This document shows positions 12,099-23,317 of a stretch of DNA of 64,000 nt, piece after piece (position 1 is the first letter of the stretch; every line of letters starts with the position of its first letter). The stretch is from Entonaema liquescens (lineage: Eukaryota; Ascomycota; Sordariomycetes; Xylariales; Xylariaceae). Location: positions 1,674,001-1,738,000 of the forward strand of contig CADCSX010000002.1 of the NCBI GenBank assembly GCA_902805475.1, written 5' to 3'. The notes below the pieces were generated by a model. That model was not told where the DNA came from and did no database searches. It was given only the letters and a program-made list of their open reading frames with translations. Position numbers and translations under genes: made by a program.

Positions 12099-12560
12099 AT
12101 GTCTGGCACCTGGGAAGCCCTCATGCACATAATGCGTAGCCGCGTATCCTTCTTCGACGACTCGACGCCAGCATCTTCACAATCCCCCACCAAAGGATGG
12201 ACACTCTCCAAGCAGCCGTCCGAAACCGCCGACAGCTACTTCCCCGAGCGAACACCGTCTCCCACATCATCATCTTCCTCGGAGACCGAAGACGACGGCC
12301 CAGCACCCGTCGCTAAGGCGAACCGCATGATCGGCTCGGAATACCCGATCCCACCGCTCGAGCGGGACTACAGCCCGCCTACGGAAGAGCTCGACGTCGC
12401 GCAGCAGCTGGCCAAGAAGCCGCTCCCGCGCTCGCTACACAGCTCCCTCCAGCGCGCGGCCTCGCAGCCCGCGAAGAAGGCCGTCGACGACGAGGAGACG
12501 AGGCGCCAGAAACTAGCTGCCGCCAAGAAGGAGCTGCTCGCACTGGCCGGCCAGGTCTAA
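12099..12560 (+). CDS. Small disordered protein of unknown function
   Basis: This single-exon ORF of 153 aa has an ATG in good context (CACCATGTC). It is GC-rich in third positions, unlike its surroundings, which supports real coding. I do not recognise the family. The N-terminus (MSGTWEALMHIMRSRVSFFD) could form a short amphipathic helix. Residues about 20-120 are Ser/Pro/Thr-rich with SP and TP sites and look disordered. The C-terminus (DDEETRRQKLAAAKKELLAL) looks like a charged helix or coiled coil. There is no signal peptide or membrane segment. The role is unknown. Confidence 0.65.
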   Translation: MSGTWEALMHIMRSRVSFFDDSTPASSQSPTKGWTLSKQPSETADSYFPERTPSPTSSSSSETEDDGPAPVAKANRMIGSEYPIPPLERDYSPPTEELDVAQQLAKKPLPRSLHSSLQRAASQPAKKAVDDEETRRQKLAAAKKELLALAGQV

Positions 12561-13122
12561 TAAAACGGGGAAGGGGGGGCATTGATTACACTAGAAGCTT
12601 TGGAATTTTCTACGTACGTGCATGGGATGGATGGATGTGGTGGTCTAGAAGCAGTGGTGGAGTGGAGAAAAAGGGAGGGTTGGGGAAAGATAGGTAACTA
12701 TGGCGAATTGGCATCGCATTGCATCGCACGCATTGGGCGAGCTTCCCTTTGTATGCAGCATTATATACCCAGGGATCGGTGCGTCTTGGATACGCTTACT
12801 GTTTCGGAATGTTTTAAAAAAAAACCGGCGTACTGTTGGGAATAGCGGAAATTGAGAAGCAAATATTTGGTATCTACTGGGATTCCCGGCAAGTTTGGAG
12901 CTCGTGCTTCTTTTTTATTTTATTTTGTTTTATTGACGGAAGGACTGGAACTAGTTTGGTAACCTAGTTGGACATTTATTTTATATAATAATAAATTGAC
13001 AGTCTGATTTCCCAATGTCGTATGTACCTCGTATCGGAATTCGTTGACAACGGATTTAAGTATTTGCTTCATCCCCTTTTTCATATACACGTAATTCATT
13101 CAATATCATTTCTTGGCCTCGT
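12561..13122. other. Intergenic 3'-3' spacer
   Basis: This 560-bp stretch lies between the convergent 3' ends of the small disordered protein and the TMEM205-like gene. T-rich tracts at 12910-12932 could serve as 3'-end signals. I see nothing else in it. Confidence 0.4.
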
Positions 13123-13896
13123 TTAGTCGAGCCTGGAAGATAACTTGACGCCGTAGGCAACTGTCGCAATTAATGTGATAAGATTAGCAAGCGAAGAGAT
13201 ACCGTGGAGCTGACCAAATTTCTTGTTCAGCACGGCCATCTCCTCTGAGTGGGAACCCTTTTCGTAACTTGCTTTGCCGTCTTTCTTTTCTAAGTCACAA
13301 GAGCCATATTAGTCAAAAACCCCCCGCTTAATCTTCACTTGTCACCCTCTAGCTTACCTTGCTCTCGCCTCAGAGCGGTTACCTTGTTCGTCTCGGGAAG
13401 TAGGTATGCCAGATTGACGAGCCCTGTTACAAGTATGGTGCCAAGCGGGACAAGTACACCCCAGCGGTTTGACGGGTGGAACACGCCGGCAAAGCTCGAG
13501 GCGACGCCTAGGGGGTTCTTACTCCCAGGATATGTCAGGGCGAGGAGGACAGGGGCGGCAGTCTGGATGCCAAAGTATGCGGGGAAGACGGCTCGTTGTA
13601 AGATGGCGAATTGAGGTCGCTCGAGGACCTTGAAGGAGAGTATGGAGTTGATGAAGGTCTACGGAAGTTTTCGGGTTTAGTTAATCGGTTTCATTCGTTG
13701 CGTACGAAGCAAATGCGAAAACGAAGATTCGTAGTAGTATGCATCATTTGAGCGACTTACGTGGAAGACCTGTGTTCCAAGTAATGTACCATAGCTATAG
13801 GAGAGTTAACATAGCTTGTCGATTATTCTGTCAACATGGGTTATCAACTCACGATAAGACCTGGTAGGGAGCTAAAGTAAGGAGGATATGCGCCAT
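13123..13896 (-). CDS. TMEM205-like (DUF4149) membrane protein
   Basis: Four inferred exons (13896-13853, 13794-13761, 13658-13358, 13289-13123) encode 181 aa. The spliced start reads MAHILLTLAPYQVLSYG, then TLLGTQVFHTFINSILSFKV. It continues with RPQFAILQRAVFPAYFGIQT and WGVLVPLGTILVTGLVNLAYLLPE, the pattern of the DUF4149/TMEM205 family. Four membrane helices are likely; the last is at the C-terminus (ISSLANLITLIATVAYGVK). The conserved His of the family is present in VFHTF. All splice junctions keep frame and have GT..AG ends. In animals TMEM205 is a secretory-pathway membrane protein linked to drug export; the fungal role is unknown. The gene diverges from KU80. Confidence 0.85.
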
Positions 13897-14488
13897 GTTG
13901 ATGTTTGTCTTGTTTTATTTTTTTATTTTTTCCCGTTAATTATGGTCAGAGACACCTAAAATATCATAAATGGAAAAGAGAGATCAGAATCTCTATAAAT
14001 CTAAGAGAAGAGAGTTTTGGCAACTTTATTAATGTAAATTCAATTAATGGACAGGTAATGACGTTTAAACTTGGTGGTGTGTTGTTCTGCCCCTCGTAGC
14101 CTCAATCGTGCCATCCGGAGCTCCTCGGCCGAGGAGCTTGGGCCATTGGCTAATTGATTGGTCCAGGGGCAATTAGGCGCATAGGCACGCGGTCAGGTGC
14201 TTGCGCGACTGCCTGTTGGAACAGGAACGCGCCTTAATTGCAGATGCCCAGGCTGCAAGTGCAAGTCCACCATATGTAGCTTAAAGGTACCCATATACAA
14301 GATACATGTTACTTCTAGGCAGATATCCTGTCTTATGGGTCAATTCTAATACCATCTCAGTAAGATTCCCTAGTATGAGTCTTCTCATAAAAATAATACC
14401 AAGGTCAATAGACTGATAATTTATTTCCAATTTTCTTCATTTCTCACCTCCTACATTTCGACTAGTAATTCACAATAACATCTTCACA
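13897..14488. promoter_or_regulatory. Divergent promoter region, TMEM205-like / KU80
   Basis: 592 bp lie between divergent start codons. It includes a palindrome-like GGAGCTCCTCGGCCGAGGAGC at about 14117-14137, a possible hairpin or operator. AT-rich DNA lies on both sides. No known factor site is assigned. Confidence 0.45.
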
Positions 14489-16937
14489 ATGGCGGACAAA
14501 GAGGCTACAGTGTATATCATCGACCTTGGGTCATCCATGGGCGATTGTCATAATGGTAGGATCGAATCTGATCTTGATTGGGGTATGCGATATGTATGGG
14601 ACAAGATTACAACAACTGTCGGTGCGTCGCGAAAGACGTGGACGGTCGGAGTCGTTGGTGTAAGAACCGATGAGACCAACAACCATTTGCAAGAGCAAGT
14701 AGGAGAAGGCTATGGGAATATCTCTATTTTACAGGAGCTCGGGCCGATGAGCCTAACCGACCTACGCGAGTTACAACCCCATATAAAACCTAATGATACT
14801 GATACTGGCGACTCTATCTCGGCTATAATAGTAGCCGTGGAGATGATCGAGAAGTTCACCAAAAAGCTCAAATATAAGCGGAGGATCATCCTTGTCACAG
14901 ATGGCGAGGGCCCTGTTGACCCTGATGACTTTGATGATATATCAGCAAAGATCAAGAGTTGCGGCATTGAGCTTGTCGTCTTGTAAGTTCAAATCGTAGC
15001 GAGTTGGTGAGTTCTACTGACCTTGTTTTCATTAGGGGTATAGATTTCGATGACGCTGAATTTGGCTTCAAGGAAGAAGATAAGTCAAGTCAAAAGAGGA
15101 CGAACGAGAAGCTCTTAAAAAATCTCGTTGACAAATGCGATGGATTATACGGCACCATGGCAGAAGCAATTGCTGAACTCGAAGTACCAAGGTTAAAACC
15201 GGTCAGGCCGTATAAGACATACGATGGAGAGCTCACTCTTGGAAACCCTCAGGAACACCCAGATGCTATGAGCATCTGGGTGGAGCGGTATTTCAAAACG
15301 CACAAGGCGACAGTACCGGCGGCTAGTCGAGTAGTGCTCAAGACAGACCCCGGCCCATCTCAAGCTGGTGAAGGTGATGAAATGGAAGGTGTAGAATTCA
15401 CCAGTGGGTTTTCCGCGGTGAAAAACGCTCGGACATATAAAGTCAACGACCCCGACGCGCCGGGAGGTAAACGAGACGTCGAGTTTGAATCATTGGCAAA
15501 GGGATATGAATACGGAAGAACGGCTGTCCACATCAGTGAATCCGAGGCAAATATTACCCAGCTTGAGACCACGAAATGTTTCACCATCCTAGGGTTTATA
15601 CATCAGGAGAAGGTAAATAAGCTCAGTTTCTTAAGCTGGATTCTTTTTCATATGCTAATATATCCAGTATGAGCCATTCTTCAATATGGGGGAGACATGT
15701 CAAACTATCCCGCAAAAGCTAAACGACGCAGCTGCGCTTAAACTCTCATCATTCATACACTCCCTTCAGGAACTCGAGTCTTATGCAGTGGCACGGATCG
15801 TAACAAAGGATGGGAAAGAACCCACCCTCATTCTACTTGCGCCTCACATCGAACCTGACTTCGAGTGCCTATACGACGTACCTTTACCATTTGCCGAAGA
15901 CGTCAGAGGCTATCGGTTTCCACCGCTTGATAAAGTAATTACAGTCACTGGTAATGTCAAGCATGAAGACCATCGGCTTCTGCCTAGTCAGGAGCTATCA
16001 GATGCCATGGACGACTACGTGGACGCTATGGATATCTCAAGCTGGGCAAAAGATGATGACGGGTGAGTATCATGGTTTGACAAGAGGGTACAACAACTAA
16101 CGACGCTAAGTAACCGCACTATGGAATATGCTCCAGTCGAAGACGTGTTTTGCCCCCCGATTCACCGTATTAATCAGGTCGTCCGGCATCGAGCAATATA
16201 TACGGACCAACCGCTTCCTCCGGTTGCTCCCATTCTACTGAAATACTCAAACCCCCCTGAAGATCTAGTCATCAAGGCTAAATCGAAGCTTGAAGATCTC
16301 ATAGCCGAAGCTAATGTCAAGAAAGGTATTATATTTTCTTAGATCAAAGCACATACGTATTACGTATTTTTTACTAACACTTTTGAAGTGCCACCCAAAG
16401 CGAAAGGGAGAAGAGAAAAAGGGGCTAAACCCGAACCAATTTCGGGTCTCGATATCGATGCACTCCTCAGCCAGCCCCAAAATAAGCGTAAGAAGATCGA
16501 TTCTGACAATTCCATTCCCGAGTTCAAGCAGATGGTGGAATTTGCCAACGACGAGGATGAGATTGAAAGCGCTGCGAAGCAGATGGGCACCATCATTCGC
16601 TCACTTATCACAAACAGCTTAGGAGACAGCGGGTACGACCGTGCCATAGAAAATCTCGGCGTATTCAGGGACACAATGGTCAAGTGGGAGATGCCAGCTT
16701 TGTACAACTCTTTCCTGAAAGATTTGAAGAAACGTCTTCTCTCTGGCGAGCTCGGTGGTGATAGGAGAGAGCTATGGTGGCAGATGAAAGGAGCTAGAGC
16801 CTCGTTGGGCCTCATCGACCAGAGCTTATCTGAGCCGTCTAATATAACCCCTGAGGAAGCTGCAGAGGTATGTAGTATTTTTTGTACCTGTTTATTAGCC
16901 CCTTTACTAATTGTGTTACCAGTTTTTCAAGAAGTAA
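14489..16937 (+). CDS. KU80: Ku80, DNA-end-binding subunit of the Ku heterodimer
   Basis: Six exons (14489-14982, 15036-15612, 15668-16062, 16111-16325, 16389-16867, 16923-16937) give 724 aa with every junction in frame. The N-terminal von Willebrand A-like domain begins ATVYIIDLGSSMGDC and contains KRRIILVTDGEGPVDPDD. The Ku core follows, with GFIHQEKVNKL-like sequence interrupted by intron 2, then LEVPRLKPVRPYKTYDGELT and the VFCPPIHRINQVVRHRAIY block. A Lys-rich linker and a helical C-terminal domain end in AAEFFKK, encoded by the 15-nt last exon. With Ku70 it encircles broken ends, starts non-homologous end joining and acts at telomeres. Fungal orthologues are often called mus-52. The length is normal for filamentous fungi and the gene looks intact. 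Confidence 0.95.
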
Positions 16938-17898
16938 TGCTCATTATAGCAGCCAAATCTATAATACAGTCAAACATGTGGGAATACCTAGAGTGTTCGC
17001 TCGCCAAGGATACCTACCTACCTGGGTAGACATTCAGATATTAGCGGTATTTATGAAGAGGAAGAGGTGTAATTGTTGTGGTGGCTCTGTGGATTGCTCA
17101 GAAAGGGTGTTCTAAAATTGTAAAATCAGTCCCTAATAGAAATACCCCGACAAACGTGCGCCAAGGATTAGGTACCTAGTCATATTGGGCTGCCGCACAT
17201 GAGAAGTGGATAGGCAATCTAGGAGTAGTATAGGCTTGTAAATATATAGGTAAAGCTGCTACTCAAGAGTCATGGCGAGCATGAGTCAAAGTGCCTCGCT
17301 TGCTTTGATGTCTTTAGCAAAGAACAGCAAGCCTCTTACATATATTAGAAGGAGTATTGCTATGCAGTAGTGATATTCCTTTTTGATCTCCCGGAAGAAA
17401 GGATTTCATATTGCCTAGCTCTTACCTGGTTCTTAGGCATAGGCTGTGATGCTCATCTCTCCAGACTCTTGTGAGTATCTTCATATAACATGAAGTTCTG
17501 GGCAGATGAAACTTTTGTAACTAACGTATACAAACTCCAGACACCGCACATTAATACGTTGGTATCTTTGATCCAAGTTATCGACACATACCTATTTCCT
17601 CGTGGTCGTAATACAGGGTTTTTGTGACTTCTAATTTTTCGACTTCCTCTAGCAGTCGGACTAGTTCTAAGAGTTAAGCTGGGCAATCAAAGTCAAAAGT
17701 CTTTGGGAATCCTTTTATTAATTTTAGCTTGTAGTTATCTCAGCCAGTTACAAGGACGGTTGCCGTCTTAAGCTCAGCACATTCCCTTATTTGAGGACTC
17801 GTTACGCCTACCAGGCCACTGTCTACGGCAGAGCATATCCTGCTTAATTCCTTTCAACAACCTCCTATTTACGCCATCTACTTGTTTCAATTAGCATC
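16938..17898. other. Intergenic spacer
   Basis: About 960 bp contain no supported gene. The right end should hold the promoter of the BTB gene. Open frames here are short shadows. Confidence 0.4.
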
Positions 17899-18624
17899 AT
17901 GGATGTCACTTGTACGGTGACTTCGGTGAGCCCTGAACCAAGGTATTTACACACCGCCATGTTTCTATTATCTCGTTCTAATTCATTTCTTAGCTGGGGT
18001 GACTGCGTCGTTATAGTCACGGCCGGCTCAAAAAGAGAATTCGTGGTACATGCACATTTACTCGCCCGATATTCAGAATATTTCCGCCGGGAGCTGAATA
18101 ACCAAATCCAAGAAGGTGAGATGCGAAAGTTCAACCTAGCAGAGCATGAGCATGCCACTGATGATGTCCTTTCCCTCTTTGTCGAGTGGGTCTATACAAG
18201 AGGCACTAGATGTTCTCTCCAGGAATACCAGGTAGAGGATATATTTCTAGTCTACAAAGACGACACCCTGCTAGGGAGCTGGCTCTTTGGCGAGTATATC
18301 CAATCGAAGGAGTTCCAATACAACCTTATAGCAGCCCTGGCCTCAAACGATATCTTGGAGGCCAACTCTATTACCAAATTTTGGGACACTGTTCCTTCCG
18401 ACTCTAAGTTTCGTCCGGTCCTAGTCGACTTATTCTGCGCGCGACAAGCTGGTGAGCTGCTGAAGGTCGTAAAAGAGAAGTTGGAAAGCCTTCCACTAAC
18501 TATGTTACGAGGCGTCTCTGTGCGCCTTGTTGACGGGTTTGCGAAAGTTTTAGAAGGAAAGTCAACAACTCGGTTCCCCGTACACCCAGAATTCCACGTT
18601 AAACCCGGAGTGTACCGTGTGTAG
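17899..18624 (+). CDS. BTB/POZ-domain protein
   Basis: This single-exon ORF encodes 241 aa. Residues about 33-110 carry a BTB fold: WGDCVVIVTAGSKREFVVHA, then LLARYSEYFRRELNN, then an acidic-ended LFVEWVYTRGT stretch as in fungal BTB proteins. The C-terminal half is helical without other domains. Such proteins often act as Cullin-3 adaptors or homodimerising scaffolds; the fungal members are numerous and mostly uncharacterised. The start ATG lies 34 codons before the domain. A GTGAGC..TTAG pair at about 17925-17992 could be an intron, but removing it would break the frame, so the unspliced reading is kept. Confidence 0.75.
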   Translation: MDVTCTVTSVSPEPRYLHTAMFLLSRSNSFLSWGDCVVIVTAGSKREFVVHAHLLARYSEYFRRELNNQIQEGEMRKFNLAEHEHATDDVLSLFVEWVYTRGTRCSLQEYQVEDIFLVYKDDTLLGSWLFGEYIQSKEFQYNLIAALASNDILEANSITKFWDTVPSDSKFRPVLVDLFCARQAGELLKVVKEKLESLPLTMLRGVSVRLVDGFAKVLEGKSTTRFPVHPEFHVKPGVYRV

Positions 18625-19306
18625 AGCGGGAGTGGTCCATGAATCTAGGTCTGATGCCTTGGGGGTGCATCTTTGCATTGTTTTATGGCTTTTATGACTA
18701 CCGGGCTGTCGTAGCATGGCGAAATGTAAACCAGATTCTGGATAGTATCAAATAGCAGGCATTGCATGGTTGAAGCCCATAGTTATTCATCAAAAAAACA
18801 CTAGCGATGATTTCATAGATAAGCATTCTGGATTATTAGGTACTGATCGGGAGGCCGTCAGAACAATTGGCACTTTTGAGGGGATGACCAGCTTGAGAAA
18901 ATATGGCATAAAGTGCTTGTATTCCCATTAATGTGAGAATCAACTTATGGACATTAGCTTAGGTAGTTTTAAGCTACGCCTGTGGCCATGTACGATGCGC
19001 GACGTAGCTAAGCGTGCACAGAAGATGGTTGTCAACGAAGATGTTGTAATTACTGTAATGTGGAGCGGATAAGCTCTTTTGGTGGGTTGACGTAAAATCG
19101 TGGATGTGTTTAACTTCAATTCTTTAAGTTTGACACTACACCTACCACCAGGTAATAGCCACATCGAAAAACGGGTAGGTGCAGTGTATTAAGTAAGTAG
19201 AGAAAAGAAGAAAGAAAAGGGAAAGAAGGCGTGAGTTGTTGGTACCTGCTTGAATTGATGATTACCTAGTTACACTTATCGCGTTTGTTGGCGGCAAGAA
19301 CCAACG
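18625..19306. other. Intergenic spacer
   Basis: 682 bp contain no supported gene. A purine-rich block (AGAAAAGAAGAAAGAAAAGG) at about 19201-19220 lies about 90 bp before the next possible start codon. Confidence 0.4.
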
Positions 19307-21266
19307 ATGGCGGAAGCTACATGGCGCAATCTACATATACCATGGAGAATATGGAGAACGTTGCTCTTACATACAAACTTACCTCATATACGCCCAAGAA
19401 AACAGGCACGTTGTTTTTCTTCCCTCTCTCCCTCTTCTTCTAGACACAAAAAGCGCCCAAACTACCAAGTAAACAAGATGAGCACGACTACAGATAACTG
19501 CATATTGGGGGAAGGTAGTGAATCCCGACCTAGTAGTAATTTTCCTATAGGATCCCAAGAGATGAGCCTGCTTAATTCTATCAGCGTCACCAAAGCATCT
19601 GTCCCCGTTATGAAGATGGGAGACCAGTCTTTAAAAGGTCAACAATTCTGTCCTTGGAAATACATCGGAGGGTATCCCCAGTACTTCGTCAGCGGCCACG
19701 AAAGAGAAAAGGTACGAATGCCACTAATAGCCTGTAAGTGAAGTGGCTCATTTGAATCTAGGTACAAAGCATCTATGAGTCGATTCTATTTAAAAGCCGT
19801 GCCTGGGATCTGTATGTACGCCCCTTTCTTACTATACCTTAGACAAGCAGAGTAGTTGGGTATGCTAACTTTCCCATAGATTCTGCCTCCCTGATCCCGG
19901 AGTGTCCGATAGGAAACCTCTCCTACTGGTCCCTAGTGTCCAATTCCTGGAATATCTCAAGAACGTTAGCTCCCATCTGGGATTGCAACTTGACATCCCG
20001 AAGGACGGGTCCGCTACAAACTTCTTTATCACATTCGGAGACTGGGACACGCCTGTTCCTCGCTTCCTAGGCCGCGCTAATAATCGAGATGCCGTTAAAA
20101 AGCTTGAGCTTAGAACTCATCGACAGCCTTTAGACGATATATCACAGCTTAGCACCACTGTCCTGCACGACTACAGAGAGAGGATTGACGGGTTATATAA
20201 GTCAATAAAGCTGGCTATCAATACGGTAAACCCGGCAAAGGCGAGAAATATTGAGCGCCAGAAGACTTACGGACGGATGTTTAAGCGAGCGCAGAGATAC
20301 CTCGGGCTTCGAAGCCGTCTTGAAAATACACCAACGTTAGGTTAGTACCTACCACTATCACGTAGACAACGATATCCAGCGGAGCTAATCATCCTCAGAT
20401 ACTACGACCACAGATTGGAACGTAGACACGCCGGTTCCCTTCAAGGCAGAAAGTTCCATACGATTTATCTCTGTTGATATCGAAGCATGGGAATGGGACG
20501 GTAACGTAGTCACGGAAGTGGGCTTAGCAGTCCTCGACACTCGGGACATCGCAAATGTCGCTCCTGGTCTGGACGGTCACAAATGGCTTCCACTAATCAA
20601 GCCATACCATTTCAGGATCAAGGAGCATGTAAATAAGATTAATGTTAATTTTATCAAAGGGAATCCTGAGTCATTTAACTTCGGGTATGGCCTCTCCTTC
20701 CAAAACGAAGAGTTATACTTACGTCTTGCAGCATTTCCAAACTTGTCCCTCTCCATAAAGTCACTAGGGAAATCAGCGATATCATCAAAAACGATAAGTC
20801 TGGTGATCAAAGACCAGTTGTCATAGTAGGACACGCAGGTTCCCAAGACCTAGCTTATCTTAAGAAGCTCGGATACAACATTTGGGGGGTGTCGCAGTTC
20901 ATAGATGAAATGGATACGCAGGCAATGTTTCAATATTTTGAAAAATCGATGAACAGTCGCGGCCTCCAAGGCATCTGCCAAGGTTTAGGTTTATCGTGCA
21001 ACAACTTCCACAACGCGGGCAACGACGCAACATATACGTTGCAGGCTATGGTCGTTATGGTGCTGAGGCAGATTACTGGCAACTCCAAGGGACAGAAATG
21101 CTCTAGTGGCTCAGAGTAAGTTTAGTTATATTTTACCATGAACGAACTCGCCGTGCAAATCCTAACTAATTAATTATCGTATAGAGAGGATGGATGGAGC
21201 GATGGTATAATGGACGATGGCGGCCCGCCTCAGAAGCCAGCCGAGTGGTTTCGGAAGCCAAAATGA
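19307..21266 (+). CDS. Gfd2/YDR514C-like (QIP-type) DEDDh exonuclease-fold protein
   Basis: Six exons (19307-19711, 19762-19811, 19880-20340, 20399-20684, 20732-21115, 21185-21266) give 555 aa, or 498 aa if ATG 19478 is used. The C-terminal half is the Gfd2/YDR514C-like RNase H-fold domain. RFISVDIEAWEWDG supplies the DxE pair, then TEVGLAVLDTRDI and PYHFRIKEHVNKINVNFI. VIVGHAGSQDLAYLKKLG supplies the next acid, and LSCNNFHNAGNDATYTLQAM is the family signature with the last Asp and His. All expected catalytic acids appear present. In Neurospora the related QIP removes passenger strands in RNA silencing; yeast Gfd2 is an mRNA-export suppressor. The role here is inferred only as a nucleic-acid 3'-5' exonuclease or binder. 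The last exon adds an acidic tail with EEDGWSDG and AEWFRKPK. The longer start would add an Arg-rich leader, so the start is uncertain. Confidence 0.8.
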
Positions 21267-21629
21267 TGAGATATATGCTTCCCTAATCAATAAGTCATCT
21301 TTCCCCTTAGAACCGACGATACGGATTCCTGATAAACTGTTTTCGGGGAGGCACATGGGGAGAGAAGAGGGATTCATAATGGTCTTGAGCCTGGTTTGAA
21401 GGGTTGCCGTAAGAAAGCGGTTTGAGAAGAGACTTTGCTCCGAGATAGGGCGGTATTTATACTGAGATAAAATATACAACTGATGTCCAGCCCAATGCAA
21501 TAAACCCCTTTTTAACTCGGACCGTGAACGCCATCGCTCCATGGATGCTGTGATATTATACATATTATGATAGAGAAGGACAATCATGACGACATTACAA
21601 GTCGTGTGGCTCGTTAAATTAGCCTAGTG
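21267..21629. other. Convergent 3'-3' spacer
   Basis: 363 bp separate the exonuclease-like gene from PAM18. I see nothing beyond 3' untranslated sequence. Confidence 0.4.
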
Positions 21630-22067
21630 CTAGCTATTCTTTTCCAAGAATTCCTTCGCTTCGTTGACCTTGGTAGCTAAGTAAGGGCTCCCGCCTCGAT
21701 CGGGGTGGTTTAGGAGCATGAGTGTCCGATGGGCCTTTCGCACTTTCTCCTTTGTGACGGCTCGTTCACTAACACATGGATTGGTTAGCTAACACTCCTG
21801 TGACCTCCGAGGTAAGGATATGTGTACATACTTAAGAGACAGTATGAGAGTAGCCTCTTTCTTGGTCATGCGCGGTTCAAAACCGCCTTTGTAGAATGCT
21901 TTTCCTAGCGCTCCGACGCCTCCCGAGAGCGCCGCCATGCGACGAGTCCTGCGCGGCCCTACGTTTCTCTGTGTTAGCTGACATGCATTAGGTAGAAGGG
22001 GTTTTGGTATACGTACGAGAAATGCGGCGACCGCAACGCCAGATCCGATAGCGAGTGCTGAGGCCAT
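21630..22067 (-). CDS. PAM18: Pam18/Tim14, J-protein of the mitochondrial import motor, apparent frameshift
   Basis: Inferred exons are 22067-22017, then an exon ending at 21832, then 21768-21630. Exon 1 encodes the membrane anchor MASALAIGSGVAVAAFL. The matrix J domain has VRKAHRTLMLLNHPDRGGSP with the HPD motif and ends NEAKEFLEKNS, as in Pam18. Pam18 stimulates mtHsp70 ATPase at the TIM23 channel. Between exon 1 and the J domain the family has GRAGLVAWRRSR followed by GGVGALGKAFYKGGF. Here both parts exist but in different frames, broken at the C3 run 21922-21924. Using 3' site 21969 (exon 2 from 21968) keeps one frame, 108 aa, but replaces the conserved linker by RNVGPRRTRRMAALS. Using the site 10 nt downstream (exon from 21958) gives the conserved linker and then a stop. 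One missing base would reconcile both. Confidence 0.88.
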
Positions 22068-22435
22068 AGTGATGGTTAATCGATCGAACAAGTGGGAAAA
22101 GTAGAAATATGAATGGCCGATCCGATCGGTAGAATGATCGCATTGATTCTTTTCGAAAATGCACGGACCTCATGATAGATTTGCCCACGGTATGTTAATC
22201 GATAAGAATCAAGGTGGACCTAAACCGCCGCTTGAGATGGAAGGCAAAGTTTCGGCGTTAAAGTTAATCCTTACCTATCGATCCCGATAAAGACTTGAGG
22301 ACCCATCAAAATTTCGGTGTGAAGTTTTCGGAGGGGCGCCACGAAATATACACTTCTCTATCCCCCGATTCATACACTATTCAAACATCGTGAACGAAGT
22401 CTGCTTTTTAAGCTGGAGACTCGTCGACCGTCAAG
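22068..22435. promoter_or_regulatory. Divergent promoter region, PAM18 / RLP24
   Basis: 368 bp between two divergent growth-related genes must contain both promoters. An AAAATTT core lies at 22308-22314 (context CATCAAAATTTCGG). It resembles, imperfectly, the ribosomal RNA processing element that Stb3 binds in yeast. Confidence 0.45.
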
Positions 22436-23317
22436 ATGAGGTATGCACTAATAGATTTCGTATCAACGGTTTCTTTATTTCATTAGAGCTTTTTGAATAT
22501 CTACTCTCTTGAGCTATCGAAACCTTGGAATACCATCGAGAGCTCGAAACCCAATCAACTCAATTCATTATACGAAGTAGAGACGTAGTATTTTTTACTA
22601 ACTAGAAACTCTATAGGATCGAGACGTGCTACTTCTGCAGTAGGCCCGCCTACCCAGGCAAGGGAATCGTGAGTCCTATCCTCCCCTATCCTTCTCCCCA
22701 TTCTCTCCTCAATATCCTCCTAACCTCCCTTTTCTCTCCTCTATCAGACGTTCTGCCGCAACGACGCCAAGCAATTCCGTTTCTGCCGCAGCAAATGCCA
22801 CAAGAACTTCGTGATGAAGCGCAACCCGCGCAAGCTCAAATGGACCAAGTCGTTCCGGCGCGCGGCCGGCAAGGAGATGACCGTCGACTCGACGCTGCAG
22901 TTCGCCGCGCGCCGCAACGTCCCCGTGCGCTACGACCGCGAGCTCGTGCAGAAGACGCTGCGCGCGATGGACCGCATCTCGGAGATCCGCGCGAAGCGCG
23001 AGCGCGTGTTCGCCAAGCGCCGCCGCGCCGGAAAGCGCGCCGTGGACCTTGCGACTGACCGCAAGCTCGTCCAGACACATGCTCATCTGCTGCCCCGGCT
23101 GCGCGGCAGCGAGAAGAGGAGGCTCGCCGAGGAGCAGGGGCTGCAGCCGGAGGAGATCGAGGAACTGGAGCGCAACGCGGCGGTCGCGGAGAAGAAGAGC
23201 GCGAGGGTGTTCGGCAAGGAGAAGGTGCGGCAGAGGGTGCGTGTCGATGGGGGCGTCGAGGTTATGGGAGAGGGAGAGGACGGGAGTGGTATGGATGTGG
23301 ATTCCGATTCCGAGTAA
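22436..23317 (+). CDS. RLP24: Rlp24, pre-60S ribosome biogenesis factor
   Basis: Three exons (22436-22440, 22617-22668, 22748-23317) encode 208 aa. The first exon is only ATGAG; the 176-nt intron after it is long for this window. The spliced start MRIETCYFCSRPAYPGKG continues to TFCRNDAKQFRFCRSKCHKN, the L24e zinc ribbon with CxxC pairs. KLKWTKSFRRAAGKEM and a basic C-terminal half follow, with an acidic end (GSGMDVDSDSE). Rlp24 occupies the eL24 site on nuclear pre-60S particles and recruits the AAA ATPase Drg1 in the cytoplasm before being exchanged. The length and extended tail distinguish it from ribosomal protein eL24 itself. The third exon is strongly GC-rich, as expected for a highly expressed gene. 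It shares a promoter region with PAM18. Confidence 0.93.
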
